Shown here piece by piece: positions 26,475 through 35,461 of a stretch of 64,000 nucleotides of DNA. Source of the stretch: an uncultured Eubacteriales bacterium (GTDB lineage Bacteria > Bacillota > Clostridia > Oscillospirales > Acutalibacteraceae). The position numbers were made by a program, and so were the translations under genes. Location: the NCBI GenBank assembly GCA_934489735.1, contig CAKSSR010000004.1, positions 34,191-98,190 on the forward strand. Reading direction: 5' to 3'. A model generated the notes under the pieces. The model saw nothing but the letters and a program-made list of their open reading frames with translations. It searched no databases and was not told the DNA's origin. Each line of letters starts with the position of its first letter. The first letter of the stretch is position 1.

Positions 26475-27650
26475 TCAAAGATAATAATTGCGACTCCAAG
26501 TCTTGCCGTTATCAGTATACAAAGCTACATAAGCAGAAGGCCGAGCCGATACACGAATTCGCTTGGCAAATGTGTCTATGCCTACTATAGACCCTACACG
26601 GGTAAACACCCTATCACCAACTTCGGTAATACCAACAGATTTACTTTCAGGCCGATGCAAATGACCGCCATAACCTTCATCAATATCAATATTGTACAGA
26701 TTACTGAAATAATCCATGGTTGCAGTTAGGTCTTTATCTTCACCATGACAGAACATCACGTTAGTACCACGAATATTTTTAATGGCAATTTCTTGATAAT
26801 CATCAATATCAAATCCGGCAATACCTTCAAATCGTTGTTTAACGTAAGTAACAACAAATTTTGTTAAATTCTCATCTTCAAAGTTGGGCCGACTTTCGAG
26901 GAGACGCTGTGTGTCGTGGTTTCCTCCAACTGTAATAACCTCAATATTTGTACCAAGTTTCATTTTCAAATGAACAAGCCAATGACACAAATCTTCAGAA
27001 AATTTAATTACAGTATCAATCACTGGTTCACGTAATTTTAACAAAGACGAAGAGCGAGTGATATTTTCAAAGCAGTCTCCCAGAATAGCTACCTTGCAAT
27101 CCTTAAAATCAATACAATCAGCTTCAATCTGGTCGATTAGATTATAAAGCCTATGCCACATGATATCATAACTGTACTCGTTCACAGTCTCACCATAGAG
27201 GCCAGATATCTTAAATGTAGACCCCGCATGAAAATCAGACAGCGTGATAAGTAAAGTAGAATCACTAACTTCATAAATATTTTCATGCTTCGGAATCTTC
27301 AACGGCTCCAGCCGTCCAATAGCTCGAATCAATTCTTCTTTGAACATATCGTTTCGAGCTTCTGCTCGTTGAATCGCATTATATTCAAGGTTTGCTGTGG
27401 ATACCTTGATTCTTTCGGCTTTAATTTGCTCAAGCAGTTGCTTTAATTCTTCCGTGTTGTCTTTATCATCAACTTGATTTTCAGCATTTTTCAAAAAGAT
27501 GCTAAATACCTTGCAAGCTCTACGCAAATATTCATCCGAAAAAATATTTTTATAGTCTGGGCCAAGAACAATCTCAGCCCAATCTTGATAGTCAATTATC
27601 TTATCTTCAAGGTTCTGTGTCGCTATCTTTACTTTTGTTAGATAACTCAT
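26475..27650 (-). CDS. Calcineurin-like metallophosphoesterase
   Basis: 391 aa. All metal-binding motifs are present in order: LSDFHAGS (D-x-H), VAILGDCFEN (GD), VGGNHDTQR (GNHD), FCHGEDKD (H) and GGHLHRPES (GHxH). The N-terminal 120 residues are a helical/coiled-coil extension. The core resembles SbcD/Mre11 and other phage metallophosphoesterases acting on DNA ends or nucleotides; the substrate cannot be read from sequence. The start overlaps the end of the HU-like gene by 44 bases, and the structured RNA region follows its stop. Confidence 0.85.
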   Translation of the reverse strand: MSYLTKVKIATQNLEDKIIDYQDWAEIVLGPDYKNIFSDEYLRRACKVFSIFLKNAENQVDDKDNTEELKQLLEQIKAERIKVSTANLEYNAIQRAEARNDMFKEELIRAIGRLEPLKIPKHENIYEVSDSTLLITLSDFHAGSTFKISGLYGETVNEYSYDIMWHRLYNLIDQIEADCIDFKDCKVAILGDCFENITRSSSLLKLREPVIDTVIKFSEDLCHWLVHLKMKLGTNIEVITVGGNHDTQRLLESRPNFEDENLTKFVVTYVKQRFEGIAGFDIDDYQEIAIKNIRGTNVMFCHGEDKDLTATMDYFSNLYNIDIDEGYGGHLHRPESKSVGITEVGDRVFTRVGSIVGIDTFAKRIRVSARPSAYVALYTDNGKTWSRNYYL

Positions 27651-28377
27651 CTTCTTCTATTTCCTTTTCAGCATATTTCCATCTATATCCATTCGCCGTC
27701 TTTCGGCCATAAAGTCCACTACAAGCACAAGAAATATGAGTAGTATCGATACCTGTTACTCTCGTAGCTTCTTTCATAGATTCAAACCTAGCAATCTCAT
27801 TTCCATCTAAATCCATTTGAATAACTGGTACAGCACAGTTAGTTTTTCCTTCATTGCGTTTATTAGCTTCCAGTTTTTTCAATCGTTTTTGAGTCATCAA
27901 CTCTTGAAATTCTTGCTGGGCTTTTTCACGCCGTTGTTCAACCATATCATCAACAACGTCAATCATCTTAACAGATTCAGCCCGGAGTTCACGTTCATAA
28001 TCTCTGGCTTTAAGCTCACCTTTTTTAAGTCGTTTTCTATATGTCTTGGTAACACCTTGCATATTGATATCGTTAATAAAATCATCTTCAGGTGCGAAAA
28101 GAGGATAAACTCTAGGAGGTACTCTATAAGAAACAATCTGCCCATTTGCCATCCGTTGAGTTTGCATTTTACCTTCTTCTTGTCTTACAGTAAAAATCCC
28201 TAGCCCCGGTACACGGCATTTGCCATTATAAAAAACTTCACGGATAATAACCTCTTGGAATGCACCCCACCATTCGGCTGCGGTTTGCACAGATTCCGTA
28301 TCTTTCCAACGACAAGCCTGCTTAAAAAATTCTTTATTGGTTATCATCATGGCATTAACAGTTTGTTTATTCGCCAT
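27607..28377 (-). CDS. HU/IHF-like DNA-binding protein with C-terminal NUMOD1-like domain
   Basis: 256 aa. Residues about 10-75 carry an HU-like fold (TNKEFFKQACRW, YNGKCRVPGLGIFTVRQEEG, matching the conserved PGLGTF-type motif). A basic coiled coil follows, then a NUMOD1-type DNA-binding unit (QMDLDGNEIARFESMKEATR ... ISCACSG ... GYRWKY) usually found in homing endonucleases. The fusion suggests sequence-specific binding plus DNA bending. Two ATGs six bases apart are possible starts; GAGGAAA favours 28377. It overlaps the genes on both sides. Confidence 0.7.
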   Translation of the reverse strand: MANKQTVNAMMITNKEFFKQACRWKDTESVQTAAEWWGAFQEVIIREVFYNGKCRVPGLGIFTVRQEEGKMQTQRMANGQIVSYRVPPRVYPLFAPEDDFINDINMQGVTKTYRKRLKKGELKARDYERELRAESVKMIDVVDDMVEQRREKAQQEFQELMTQKRLKKLEANKRNEGKTNCAVPVIQMDLDGNEIARFESMKEATRVTGIDTTHISCACSGLYGRKTANGYRWKYAEKEIEEDELSNKSKDSDTEP

Positions 28378-28792
28378 CTTCATTTTCCTCTATTCCATCA
28401 TCAACATCTTTTTCGTTCTCTTGAGATTCATCTTCCTCACCAAAAAGCATAGGATTAACTTCTCCAAGTTCAAAACGTGTAGTCTCTTTCAACTTTTGTT
28501 TCCATTTTGAACTAAATCTAAAATTGGCTTTACAATATCCTGGAGTATCTTGTGGTTCACTATAGCACTGCTTTGTCATACTCCAAATAGCCACATCTTT
28601 TTTTGGCTGAATTTGTTTCCAAGTAAGAAAACCATACTGGCCTACAGGGACTTCCATTCCTCCATATAGACCTTCCTCAACAATTTCATCCCATAGACTT
28701 AACACCATATGGATAAATTCCATAGGAATTCCACTACGTTTAAAAATCTGTGTTTCAATTTCTCTATGAGTTAATCTTGGTTTAGTTCTCAT
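28367..28792 (-). CDS. HU-like DNA-binding protein
   Basis: 141 aa. The core LSLWDEIVEEGLYGGMEVPVGQYGFLTW follows the HU-family helix-turn-strand plan (the position of the PGLGTF motif is VGQYGF), next to RFSSKWKQKLKE. The C-terminal 40 residues are strongly acidic (EEDESQENEKDVDDGIEENE). Directly upstream of the second HU-like gene, so the pair may form a heterodimer that organises phage DNA or late promoters. Family call by fold pattern only. Confidence 0.6.
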   Translation of the reverse strand: MRTKPRLTHREIETQIFKRSGIPMEFIHMVLSLWDEIVEEGLYGGMEVPVGQYGFLTWKQIQPKKDVAIWSMTKQCYSEPQDTPGYCKANFRFSSKWKQKLKETTRFELGEVNPMLFGEEDESQENEKDVDDGIEENEDGE

Positions 28793-28879
28793 TATTTATT
28801 CACCTGTTTTCCTTTTAGTCCCCTATTACTTCACTTAAATAAGGGGGATAAGTCTCAGAAGCCTTGCGCCCCAATGGTT

Positions 28880-31462
28880 TCAGGACTTATCCGCCACAGT
28901 CAAAGCCCTAATTTCACGCCTTTTTTGTACATCCAGTTTGCGCTTACATTCTTCGCAACAACAGACTTGATTATGAACGTTTGGCTCAAATCGTTTACCA
29001 CAAATTAGGCAAATATTGCCAGTCACGTTTTGCTTTAAATTTTGTACAATTTCTTCACCAAAGCAAGCCCAAAGCAATTTTTTATTGCTACCTTTTTTTA
29101 CCGTATAAACATAGGCCACCAGACTGTTCACAATATAATCAATATCTTCATCAATCTTGTTAATTATATCATTTCTAATTGTTTGATATTTATAAAGCTC
29201 ATTCTCATTGATGTGTTCATCGTCACCATAGCCGAACTTATACTGGTCTTTTAACCATTGATTATAAAGTTTAATTACTTTGCTATTTTCTCGAACAGTA
29301 TAATCGTAATCTTGATTTAAAAGCATTCGCCAATCAAATTTGCCGATTGTTTTGCAATACTTAATTCTGGACGAAGGAATGCTATTGCAGAGACGGTTCA
29401 TCGCTGAATTGTTGATTTTTTCACACTGCGCTTCTAACTTGTCTTTTGCAAATTGAAAAAAATATGGAACACCGGCTTTGGTGTAAGATTTAATGATTTT
29501 ATCAATCTCTTTGGGGCGAGTGGGCATATAAAGCGTTTTTGCGCTATCAATCGTAAAATTGGATTCCATGCAAAGCCACTTTATGGCTTTAATTTCTTGT
29601 GGCGTAATTTCATTATGATTCCAAATCTTGGTAACATTGTTGCTTACTGGGCCAACATTTCCACAAGTAAATGCTTTAACCATACCATCATAAATTGCTT
29701 GATTGCTTAGTTCGCCACCTTTGGCTTTTTTCATTTCGTAATACAATGGAACGATATCTTGCATATTACGTTTAGCAATTTTGGTTAAAGTCCGGTCTTT
29801 AATAACCAAGCACTTATCTCCGTCGTTATCAAATTGGAGTATTCTGGAAATAGTATCATGGCAACTAGTATAAACACATTTTGTCATACCAAACCACTTA
29901 TCCAATTCTTCATTTCTAACATTGCTTCTAATAGGCCACTCACGATACAAGTGGGGGCTTCTCAGGCAAGCCAATTCATCCCCGTCACGATAGTCTCTAC
30001 AATAGACTCGGCCATCTTCCAACAAACCCTTGGGATTTTTCTCGCCTAAAAACAGCCATTCGCAAAAAGCGTACAAATCGGGACTTAAAAAAGTATAATG
30101 CCCATTAACTCTAAGCCGCCCAGCCTTTGCTTGTTTAACTAAACTCTTCTTAGTCTGTTTCAAAACATCTCTTGAGTATTGGTCTTTAAACAATTCAGGA
30201 TAAATCATTAAGGCTTCTTGAAAATTGCTTTTATTTGTGTTATAGTCGGTAGCCCCAAGCAATCTCATCGTAGTTTGATAATCATTCCCAATAGAATCAA
30301 TTTCTTCAATAGTTCTCTTTGTGATAATTCCAATTTCATCATCGGTCATATCCGTAAGAGTTTGAAGCATCTGGTAATTGATTCTAGCTTTTGGAATATA
30401 ATCTTCTTCAATATTACAAAAACAAATTTCACAGCCAAAGTTCTTAAACTTTGCCTTATAGCAGCTCCAGCTATCAAAATATTTTGCCATTTTAATTTGA
30501 CTTTTTGTGAATATATATCTTATTCCCTCTGCAATGATATCGTGCTTATCACCATAGATATCATAAACAGTTGCTTCACCACCACATTTTTCTTGAATAA
30601 ATTTGTCAAACGCAAACGTAACCAAAAGCCCTTTCATCCAAGGCCCCCGTACCATTCTTGTTGGCCCATCCAACATAATCCCACAACCGTCCATATGCGG
30701 AATCACAACGCCCATTTGTTTACGTTCAATCTCATATGTGATATCACTAATATAGTCCACGAGTCCGGGGACACTAGTTTCAAAATCATCTACCACAATG
30801 GCTTTATCAATATCAAAATCTTCCCAAACGTCTGTAGCAGAATTATTTAACGCCAGATAAGCAAGATATTTATTTTGATTTACCCCTCCATGAAAGTTGA
30901 TAGTTTCAAAATCAAGACCACAAGTCAATCTATCTTTAACTTTTTCATAAGCTGATTCTTTAATAAACACGGCCTTTTTTTGCCGTATCTGGCCAGCAGA
31001 AGCGGTTAAAAAAATATATTTTTCGCCCTTATATAAAAACCCATCAAGTACAAGATTTTTAAAAACTTGAAAGAAAAATACATTCACAATAATTATTAGC
31101 TCGGTTAATTCGTTCGGTTTTAAATTCAAAGCTCGTGTTAAACTTGAGCAAAACAAAGAAATAACATTTTTTTCTTTTAGACTATCCAGATTTAATTCTC
31201 TAAGCGTTCTATCTTTCGCTCTTTCGTCAAGGATATTGGATAATTTTTCTTTTTCTTTTGCCAAAACACGGTTAATGGCTTTTTTTCGCCATTCTTTAGA
31301 TTCTTGCCACCATATGGCCTTGTTTTGCCTTTTCTCTTCTTTTTTATACTCGCTTCTTGCCTTATATAATTTCAATAAACGCTGATGATAATATTGCTCT
31401 TTTTCATCATAAAAAGCATCTGTCCCAATGGAAAACGCGTGTACTAGTTTAGACAAACTCAT
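28880..31462 (-). CDS. Two-barrel (YonO/QDE-1-like) single-subunit RNA polymerase
   Basis: 860 aa, close to the length of B. subtilis SPbeta YonO. The decisive motif is LQFDNDGDKCLVI near residue 545, the catalytic DxDGD loop of the double-psi beta-barrel polymerases (YonO, QDE-1, crAss-like phage RNAP). Supporting parts: VIPHMDGCGIMLDGPTR, then GRVYCRDYRDGDELACLRSP preceding the active site, and a C-terminal zinc-knuckle CLICGKRF...CCCEECKR. Placed first in the virion operon after the regulator, it may transcribe late genes, where sigma-type promoters are scarce. Family call from the motif and length; the template preference is not known from sequence. Confidence 0.7.
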   Translation of the reverse strand: MSLSKLVHAFSIGTDAFYDEKEQYYHQRLLKLYKARSEYKKEEKRQNKAIWWQESKEWRKKAINRVLAKEKEKLSNILDERAKDRTLRELNLDSLKEKNVISLFCSSLTRALNLKPNELTELIIIVNVFFFQVFKNLVLDGFLYKGEKYIFLTASAGQIRQKKAVFIKESAYEKVKDRLTCGLDFETINFHGGVNQNKYLAYLALNNSATDVWEDFDIDKAIVVDDFETSVPGLVDYISDITYEIERKQMGVVIPHMDGCGIMLDGPTRMVRGPWMKGLLVTFAFDKFIQEKCGGEATVYDIYGDKHDIIAEGIRYIFTKSQIKMAKYFDSWSCYKAKFKNFGCEICFCNIEEDYIPKARINYQMLQTLTDMTDDEIGIITKRTIEEIDSIGNDYQTTMRLLGATDYNTNKSNFQEALMIYPELFKDQYSRDVLKQTKKSLVKQAKAGRLRVNGHYTFLSPDLYAFCEWLFLGEKNPKGLLEDGRVYCRDYRDGDELACLRSPHLYREWPIRSNVRNEELDKWFGMTKCVYTSCHDTISRILQFDNDGDKCLVIKDRTLTKIAKRNMQDIVPLYYEMKKAKGGELSNQAIYDGMVKAFTCGNVGPVSNNVTKIWNHNEITPQEIKAIKWLCMESNFTIDSAKTLYMPTRPKEIDKIIKSYTKAGVPYFFQFAKDKLEAQCEKINNSAMNRLCNSIPSSRIKYCKTIGKFDWRMLLNQDYDYTVRENSKVIKLYNQWLKDQYKFGYGDDEHINENELYKYQTIRNDIINKIDEDIDYIVNSLVAYVYTVKKGSNKKLLWACFGEEIVQNLKQNVTGNICLICGKRFEPNVHNQVCCCEECKRKLDVQKRREIRALTVADKS

Positions 31463-31577
31463 TCAACCATACCGCCCAATCTTCAATACTTGGTTCGTTT
31501 TCTTTATCCCATACTTCCGGTTCTGTTTCATCGGAATTTTGAACATACGTTTGATAACTCATCTCTCGCCATAACAC
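31449..31577 (-). CDS. Small acidic hypothetical protein
   Basis: 42 aa from a GTG at 31577 behind GGAGGTGAT; an ATG further upstream at 31640 would run into the neighbouring gene. It is acidic and tryptophan-rich (EPEVWDKENEPSIEDWAVWL). It overlaps the polymerase start by 14 bases, which suggests coupled translation and possibly a joint function. Not recognised. Confidence 0.55.
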   Translation of the reverse strand: MLWREMSYQTYVQNSDETEPEVWDKENEPSIEDWAVWLNEFV

Positions 31578-31593
31578 TTGTTTATCACCTCCA

Positions 31594-32208
31594 TTACTTT
31601 GAAATAAATTCACAAAATTTTTCCATGTAGCCATGTTCATTTAACCATTCAATCTTTGAAATATTTTCTCGCTTCGCTTTGGTGTCAATATTAAAACCAA
31701 TCTCTTTGCTGAAGTCAATATACCATTGCCTCCAAAGCAGATTGGCATTTTTACTGTTTAGCCCTAACTTACGAACTTTCTTTCTTGCAATCTCAAAACA
31801 TCCTGCACGGTCGAACTTAATAGGACAGAATTTATCAAACTTCTTTTCGGAGTCGATATACTGTCCCGTTTTGCGAATAGAGGGAAGAACTTCATGAGTT
31901 ATCCAACGCCTAAATTGCTTTGCTTCTGGTAATTCACTGCTTAAAATTAAATCATGCACACCATACTCATTGACAAGCCAGCCTCCCCGTTGTCCTAACT
32001 CAAGCCCAAATTGGGACTGAGTTTCTTTTGTAAGTTTCCACCTGTCACTCGCATCTACATGGTCTGTAATCGCTTTCGTTGGTCGCTTATATCCTAAAAT
32101 TTTAGCGATGTCCGCTCCTACAAACCAAACCATATTTCCATCGCTTGCGGTTCTAACACCTTGAGTAGTATAAGCAAATTCTTCAAATTTTAGGCCATTA
32201 TCCCCCAT
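31594..32208 (-). CDS. BRO-N domain regulator / phage antirepressor
   Basis: 204 aa from the ATG at 32208 behind AAGGAGTG. Residues 1-110 are a BRO-N/antirepressor domain: VWFVGADIAKILGYKRPTKAI, HVDASDRWKL, WLVNEYGVHDLILSSELPEAKQFRRWITHEVLPSIRKTG. The C-terminal part is helical and basic and not recognised. As the first minus-strand gene, with its own good promoter, it may control the switch to the virion operon. Bacteriophage BRO-N proteins act as DNA-binding regulators; the target here is unknown. Confidence 0.85.
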   Translation of the reverse strand: MGDNGLKFEEFAYTTQGVRTASDGNMVWFVGADIAKILGYKRPTKAITDHVDASDRWKLTKETQSQFGLELGQRGGWLVNEYGVHDLILSSELPEAKQFRRWITHEVLPSIRKTGQYIDSEKKFDKFCPIKFDRAGCFEIARKKVRKLGLNSKNANLLWRQWYIDFSKEIGFNIDTKAKRENISKIEWLNEHGYMEKFCEFISK

Positions 32209-32245
32209 AAAATCACTCCTTTTGGCCAAAATTCTTTTCACATAC

Positions 32246-32274
32246 AATATACCACATTTAAGTCAATCTGTCAA
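32246..32274 (-). promoter_or_regulatory. Sigma70-type promoter for the leftward operon
   Basis: On the minus strand TTGACA - 17 bases - TATATT with TGG before the -10, about 30 bases upstream of the BRO-N gene ribosome site. It is the only strong promoter I found driving the leftward virion operon from its head. Confidence 0.75.
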
Positions 32275-32333
32275 CACTTTTGTTGAAAATTTACAAAAAA
32301 TATTTGTTCATAAAAAGTTTACAAATTTACTAC

Positions 32334-32362
32334 TTGACAAATTACCAATTTTCTGTTATAAT
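32334..32362 (+). promoter_or_regulatory. Sigma70-type promoter, rightward
   Basis: TTGACA - 17 bases - TATAAT, back to back with the leftward promoter about 60 bases away. No convincing gene lies in the next 460 bases, so it may feed the first rightward genes through a long leader or express a short RNA. Confidence 0.7.
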
Positions 32363-32821
32363 TTAATAGGAATATATAAATATAAATATTTATATATAAT
32401 ATATTAATTTTGCAATTAATGCTTATATAAGAAAGATATTAATAATATATTCATGAATACTCTTATAAAGAATAAAAAAGAATATACTAATTTTTCTTTG
32501 AACGTTAGTGAAAAGAAAAATTATATAAAAAGAAAAGTTCGGCCAGCCAGCTTAACTTCTATCTCAGCCCAGTTTATCTTAGCATTCGCATTTTGTCAAG
32601 CATTCTTACGAATGCCTATAGCCAAATTTTTTACTATCCGTTTTGTCTAACTACGTTTTCACTTCATCCAGCCAACATATCTTGTTTAAATCATAAAGCA
32701 TTTATTTACTTTTTCCGTCCTAAAATCGTTTCTAATCCCTTTGCCGTGTAATTTGACATCTAGCATATTAAAACCGATTCTAGCATTAAAATCATTGATA
32801 AATTTCAATATAAAATAATCC
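32363..32821. other. Divergent regulatory region without a supported gene
   Basis: About 460 bases between the divergent promoters and the first rightward gene. It holds a very AT-rich stretch (to about 32450) and a GCATTCG...CGAATGC inverted repeat near 32582-32616. The open frames on either strand lack ribosome sites. Confidence 0.5.
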
Positions 32822-32850
32822 TTGACTTTGCACAAAGTAAATGCTATACT
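32822..32850 (+). promoter_or_regulatory. Sigma70-type promoter
   Basis: TTGACT - 17 bases - TATACT, 11 bases before the GAGGTGA ribosome site of the gene at 32871, so the transcript would have a very short leader. Confidence 0.75.
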
Positions 32851-32870
32851 AGTCATGCGAGGTGAAATCA

Positions 32871-33119
32871 ATGGCTAGAACAAAGCAAGGCCGGATTGTA
32901 GTCCAATTTCCTGGAACGCCATATCTGATTTATGATTTAGAAACAAAACGGCCACGATTTGAGCTTTATGACAAAATCAAGAAAACTGTAAAAAGCAAAT
33001 CTGATAATCCTTTAGATTTCGATAAAATTGTTTTTGGAAATGATTTTAATGCTGAATTTTTTGAAGAGTCTGAAGAAACGCCAGCAAGAAGAAAAAGAAG
33101 AGTTAAATCAACTAATTAA
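32871..33119 (+). CDS. Small basic hypothetical early protein
   Basis: 82 aa from the ATG at 32871 (MARTKQGRIVVQFPGTPYLI), well spaced from GAGGTGA. Basic at both ends (KKTVKSKSDN; PARRKRRVKSTN), compatible with nucleic acid binding. The last 80 bases overlap the start of the next gene in another frame. Not recognised. Confidence 0.65.
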   Translation: MARTKQGRIVVQFPGTPYLIYDLETKRPRFELYDKIKKTVKSKSDNPLDFDKIVFGNDFNAEFFEESEETPARRKRRVKSTN

Positions 33120-34236
33120 CAAAAAAGAAAATCTTCAAGAACAAATCGATGAACTTTTTAAACGTCGAGATATAATGCAAATTGATTTTAGAGCACAAAA
33201 AGAATCTCTTGATAAGCAAATTGCGGATGCTCAAAATCAACGGAATGAAAAGTTGGAATCTATCCGATTGGCAGAATCAGGTTTTAGCGAACTTGAAGAA
33301 ATTGGATATGAAAAATATATTCCAACTATGCTTAACAATGACATTGAACGCAAAATCTTTAAAGTTGAATTAGATATTGGTGAACTTATAGTCAAGGATA
33401 ATGTTATTATTATCGAAAGACATTATACTATTGACAAATCTACCTCAAAAGGTGAAAAATTCCAAAAAGTATTTGGTAAAAATTTAGTAACAGGATTCAA
33501 TACTTATGTTCAAGCTAAAACAAAATCTGTAACCGAAAATAATTATAGTAGAACTTGTGAATTGATTAAAAGTTCCTTTGAAAAATTTAACAAGCAAGGC
33601 AAAATGGTCGGAATTTGTCTTAATTCTAAATATCTCGATTTGTGTATTGAAAAGCTACAATATATTCTTGAGCTAAAGATTAAAAAGGCCAAAGAAAAAG
33701 CCCAACTCCGTGAAGAGCGCAAGCGAATGAAAGAGCAAGAGAAGTTGTTGGAAGATATCGCCAAAGAAGAAAAACGGCTTGAAGAAGAAAGCAAATCTAT
33801 GGACATCGCTTTCGCCAAAGCACTAACAGAAGAAGAGCGACAAGAAATTAAAACTAAAATGGCTAAGATTGATAGACGCATGGAAGATTTAAAATACCGT
33901 CGTGAGCATAATAACGCTGGTTGGTTATATGTGATTAGTTCTCCAAGTTTGCCAGACATGTGCAAAATTGGTTGTACACGCCGTCTTAATCCCACAATCC
34001 GTGTAAAGGAGCTTAGTTCGAGTTCTCTACCTTATGCGTTCAGAACACATGGTTTTGTGTTTAGTGATAATTGTTTTGAACTTGAAACACAAATGCACCA
34101 TTATTTTGATGACAAGCGTGTAGTTTCTGATAGAGAGTTCTTTTACATCACGCCGCAACAGGCGATTGATGTATTGAAGAATAAATTTAATCAAGAGATT
34201 CATTTTGAAGAAGAAAATATGGAGGATACTGTATGA
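33040..34236 (+). CDS. DUF4041 / T5orf172 (GIY-YIG-related) coiled-coil protein
   Basis: About 398 aa. Residues 10-80 form a coiled coil (NKKENLQEQIDELFKRRD), followed by a DUF4041-like region (EIGYEKYIPTMLNNDIERKI to QGKMVGICLNSKYLDLCIEK), a second charged coiled coil, and a C-terminal T5orf172/Mug113 domain (GWLYVISSPSLPDMCKIG with later FELETQMHHYF). T5orf172 is a GIY-YIG-superfamily domain, so a nuclease role is plausible. The start is uncertain: ATGs at 33040 and 33049 overlap the upstream gene and none has a strong ribosome site. Confidence 0.75.
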   Translation: MILMLNFLKSLKKRQQEEKEELNQLINKKENLQEQIDELFKRRDIMQIDFRAQKESLDKQIADAQNQRNEKLESIRLAESGFSELEEIGYEKYIPTMLNNDIERKIFKVELDIGELIVKDNVIIIERHYTIDKSTSKGEKFQKVFGKNLVTGFNTYVQAKTKSVTENNYSRTCELIKSSFEKFNKQGKMVGICLNSKYLDLCIEKLQYILELKIKKAKEKAQLREERKRMKEQEKLLEDIAKEEKRLEEESKSMDIAFAKALTEEERQEIKTKMAKIDRRMEDLKYRREHNNAGWLYVISSPSLPDMCKIGCTRRLNPTIRVKELSSSSLPYAFRTHGFVFSDNCFELETQMHHYFDDKRVVSDREFFYITPQQAIDVLKNKFNQEIHFEEENMEDTV

Positions 34237-34631
34237 TTGACAATGTTAATCACCCGTCTCATTACTGCCAAGGTGGCGTTGAGTGCATTGATGCCCTAAA
34301 GGCCGCAACAGTTGGCAAAACTGGAATTGAAGCCGTATGCGTGGCCAATGTGATTAAATATCTTTGGCGCTATGAAGAAAAAAACGGTCTAGAAGATGTA
34401 AATAAAGCGCAATGGTATATTAACCGTTTAATTCAAGAACTTAGCGAAGCAGAATCAAACAAATATCCTGTATACAATGGCGTTGAACCAGAAGGATGCT
34501 ACGACTGTGCTTTCTGTGAAGACGACGAAGATAAAATGCCTTGTAAAGATTGCAAGGGTACAGCTATTTTTGGAACAGAAGAATATAAGAATCGCCCATA
34601 TTATTTCCAATGGCCTAAAGATGAAAAATAA
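34233..34631 (+). CDS. DUF3310 family protein
   Basis: 132 aa. The N-terminal 70 residues are a clear DUF3310 domain: NHPSHYCQGGVECIDALKA and VANVIKYLWRYEEKNGLEDV, the NHPxHY...YL.R...K..... pattern shared by many phage proteins sometimes called nucleotide kinases without firm proof. A cysteine cluster CYDCAFCEDDEDKMPCKDC in the C-terminus looks zinc-binding. Its start overlaps the previous stop (ATGA). Confidence 0.8.
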   Translation: MIDNVNHPSHYCQGGVECIDALKAATVGKTGIEAVCVANVIKYLWRYEEKNGLEDVNKAQWYINRLIQELSEAESNKYPVYNGVEPEGCYDCAFCEDDEDKMPCKDCKGTAIFGTEEYKNRPYYFQWPKDEK

Positions 34632-34634
34632 TAC

Positions 34635-34663
34635 TTGACAAGTTGGTTAAACTGTGTTATATT
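34635..34663 (+). promoter_or_regulatory. Sigma70-type promoter
   Basis: TTGACA - 17 bases - TATATT, immediately after the DUF3310 gene and about 5 bases before the GGAGG of the deaminase-like gene. Confidence 0.7.
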
Positions 34664-34681
34664 ATCCGTGGAGGAACCAAT

Positions 34682-35116
34682 ATGGCACAGTTTAACAATA
34701 AAAAAATCAATAGATATCTTGACATGGCTAAAGAAGCCAGTAAACAATCTGACTTTACTAAACATCATTTAGGCGCAGTTGCTATTTATCGGGGCAGCTT
34801 GCTTGCTACGGGGTATAATTCTTGTAAGACTTCGCCAGTGCAAAAAAAATATAATAAACTAAGAAATTATTGTATTGAAGCCTCTTTTCAACATACTAAT
34901 TCTGTTCATGCAGAGTGCGCTTGTTTAAGTAAAATTCGATATCTTGACATTGATTTTAGCAAAGTCAAGTTATATATTTATCGTGAGCATAAGGATGGTA
35001 TTAAAGCATTGGCTAGGCCATGCCCAGCCTGTCAGAAGATGATTAAGGATATGGGGATTAAAGAAGTCTGGTTTACAACAGAAAATGGTTTTGGATATGA
35101 ATATATGGAGGATTAA
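34682..35116 (+). CDS. dCMP/cytidine deaminase-like protein
   Basis: 144 aa from the ATG at 34682 behind GGAGG. The zinc-dependent deaminase signature is present as HAECACL (H-A-E) near residue 74 and RPCPACQKMI (P-C-x-x-C) near residue 115. Substrate could be dCMP (nucleotide pool supply for phage DNA synthesis) or a related cytosine compound; length suits a compact dCMP deaminase, but substrate residues cannot be assigned. Confidence 0.8.
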   Translation: MAQFNNKKINRYLDMAKEASKQSDFTKHHLGAVAIYRGSLLATGYNSCKTSPVQKKYNKLRNYCIEASFQHTNSVHAECACLSKIRYLDIDFSKVKLYIYREHKDGIKALARPCPACQKMIKDMGIKEVWFTTENGFGYEYMED

Positions 35117-35118
35117 GT

Positions 35119-35457
35119 ATGGGACTTGATATCATAATTTATGAAAAAGAACCTGTTATTTGTTCGCATTGCAAAACAATAGTTGGTTATAATACCGTAG
35201 ATGAAGTTACCAGTGGCGGAAAAGACTGGTATGACTTTTTAGAAAATATTAAGTATTATATTCCATATGAAAAATGGAACAAGAATAAACACGAAGCTAG
35301 TTGGTATGGCCAAGACATGATTCTTACTTTTGAACAAGCCACTGATATGGTAAAATTTGCAAAACAACATAAAGTATATAATTATTATGGAATTGAACAA
35401 TTAGTTATAGATTCTAAGATAGAAGGATATTCAATCGTAATTAATGCAGATTGGTGA
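35119..35457 (+). CDS. Hypothetical early protein
   Basis: 112 aa, starting three bases after the deaminase stop (MGLDIIIYEKEP). Cysteines in VICSHCKTIVGYN could form half a zinc site. The rest is aromatic-rich (WYDFLENIKYYIPYEKW). Small proteins with a GLDIxI N-terminus are frequent in phages, without known function. Confidence 0.65.
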   Translation: MGLDIIIYEKEPVICSHCKTIVGYNTVDEVTSGGKDWYDFLENIKYYIPYEKWNKNKHEASWYGQDMILTFEQATDMVKFAKQHKVYNYYGIEQLVIDSKIEGYSIVINADW

Positions 35458-35461
35458 TAAG

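Noticed and set aside
32453..32650. 65-codon open frame after the rightward promoter
   Set aside because: No ribosome site; composition unlike neighbouring genes.
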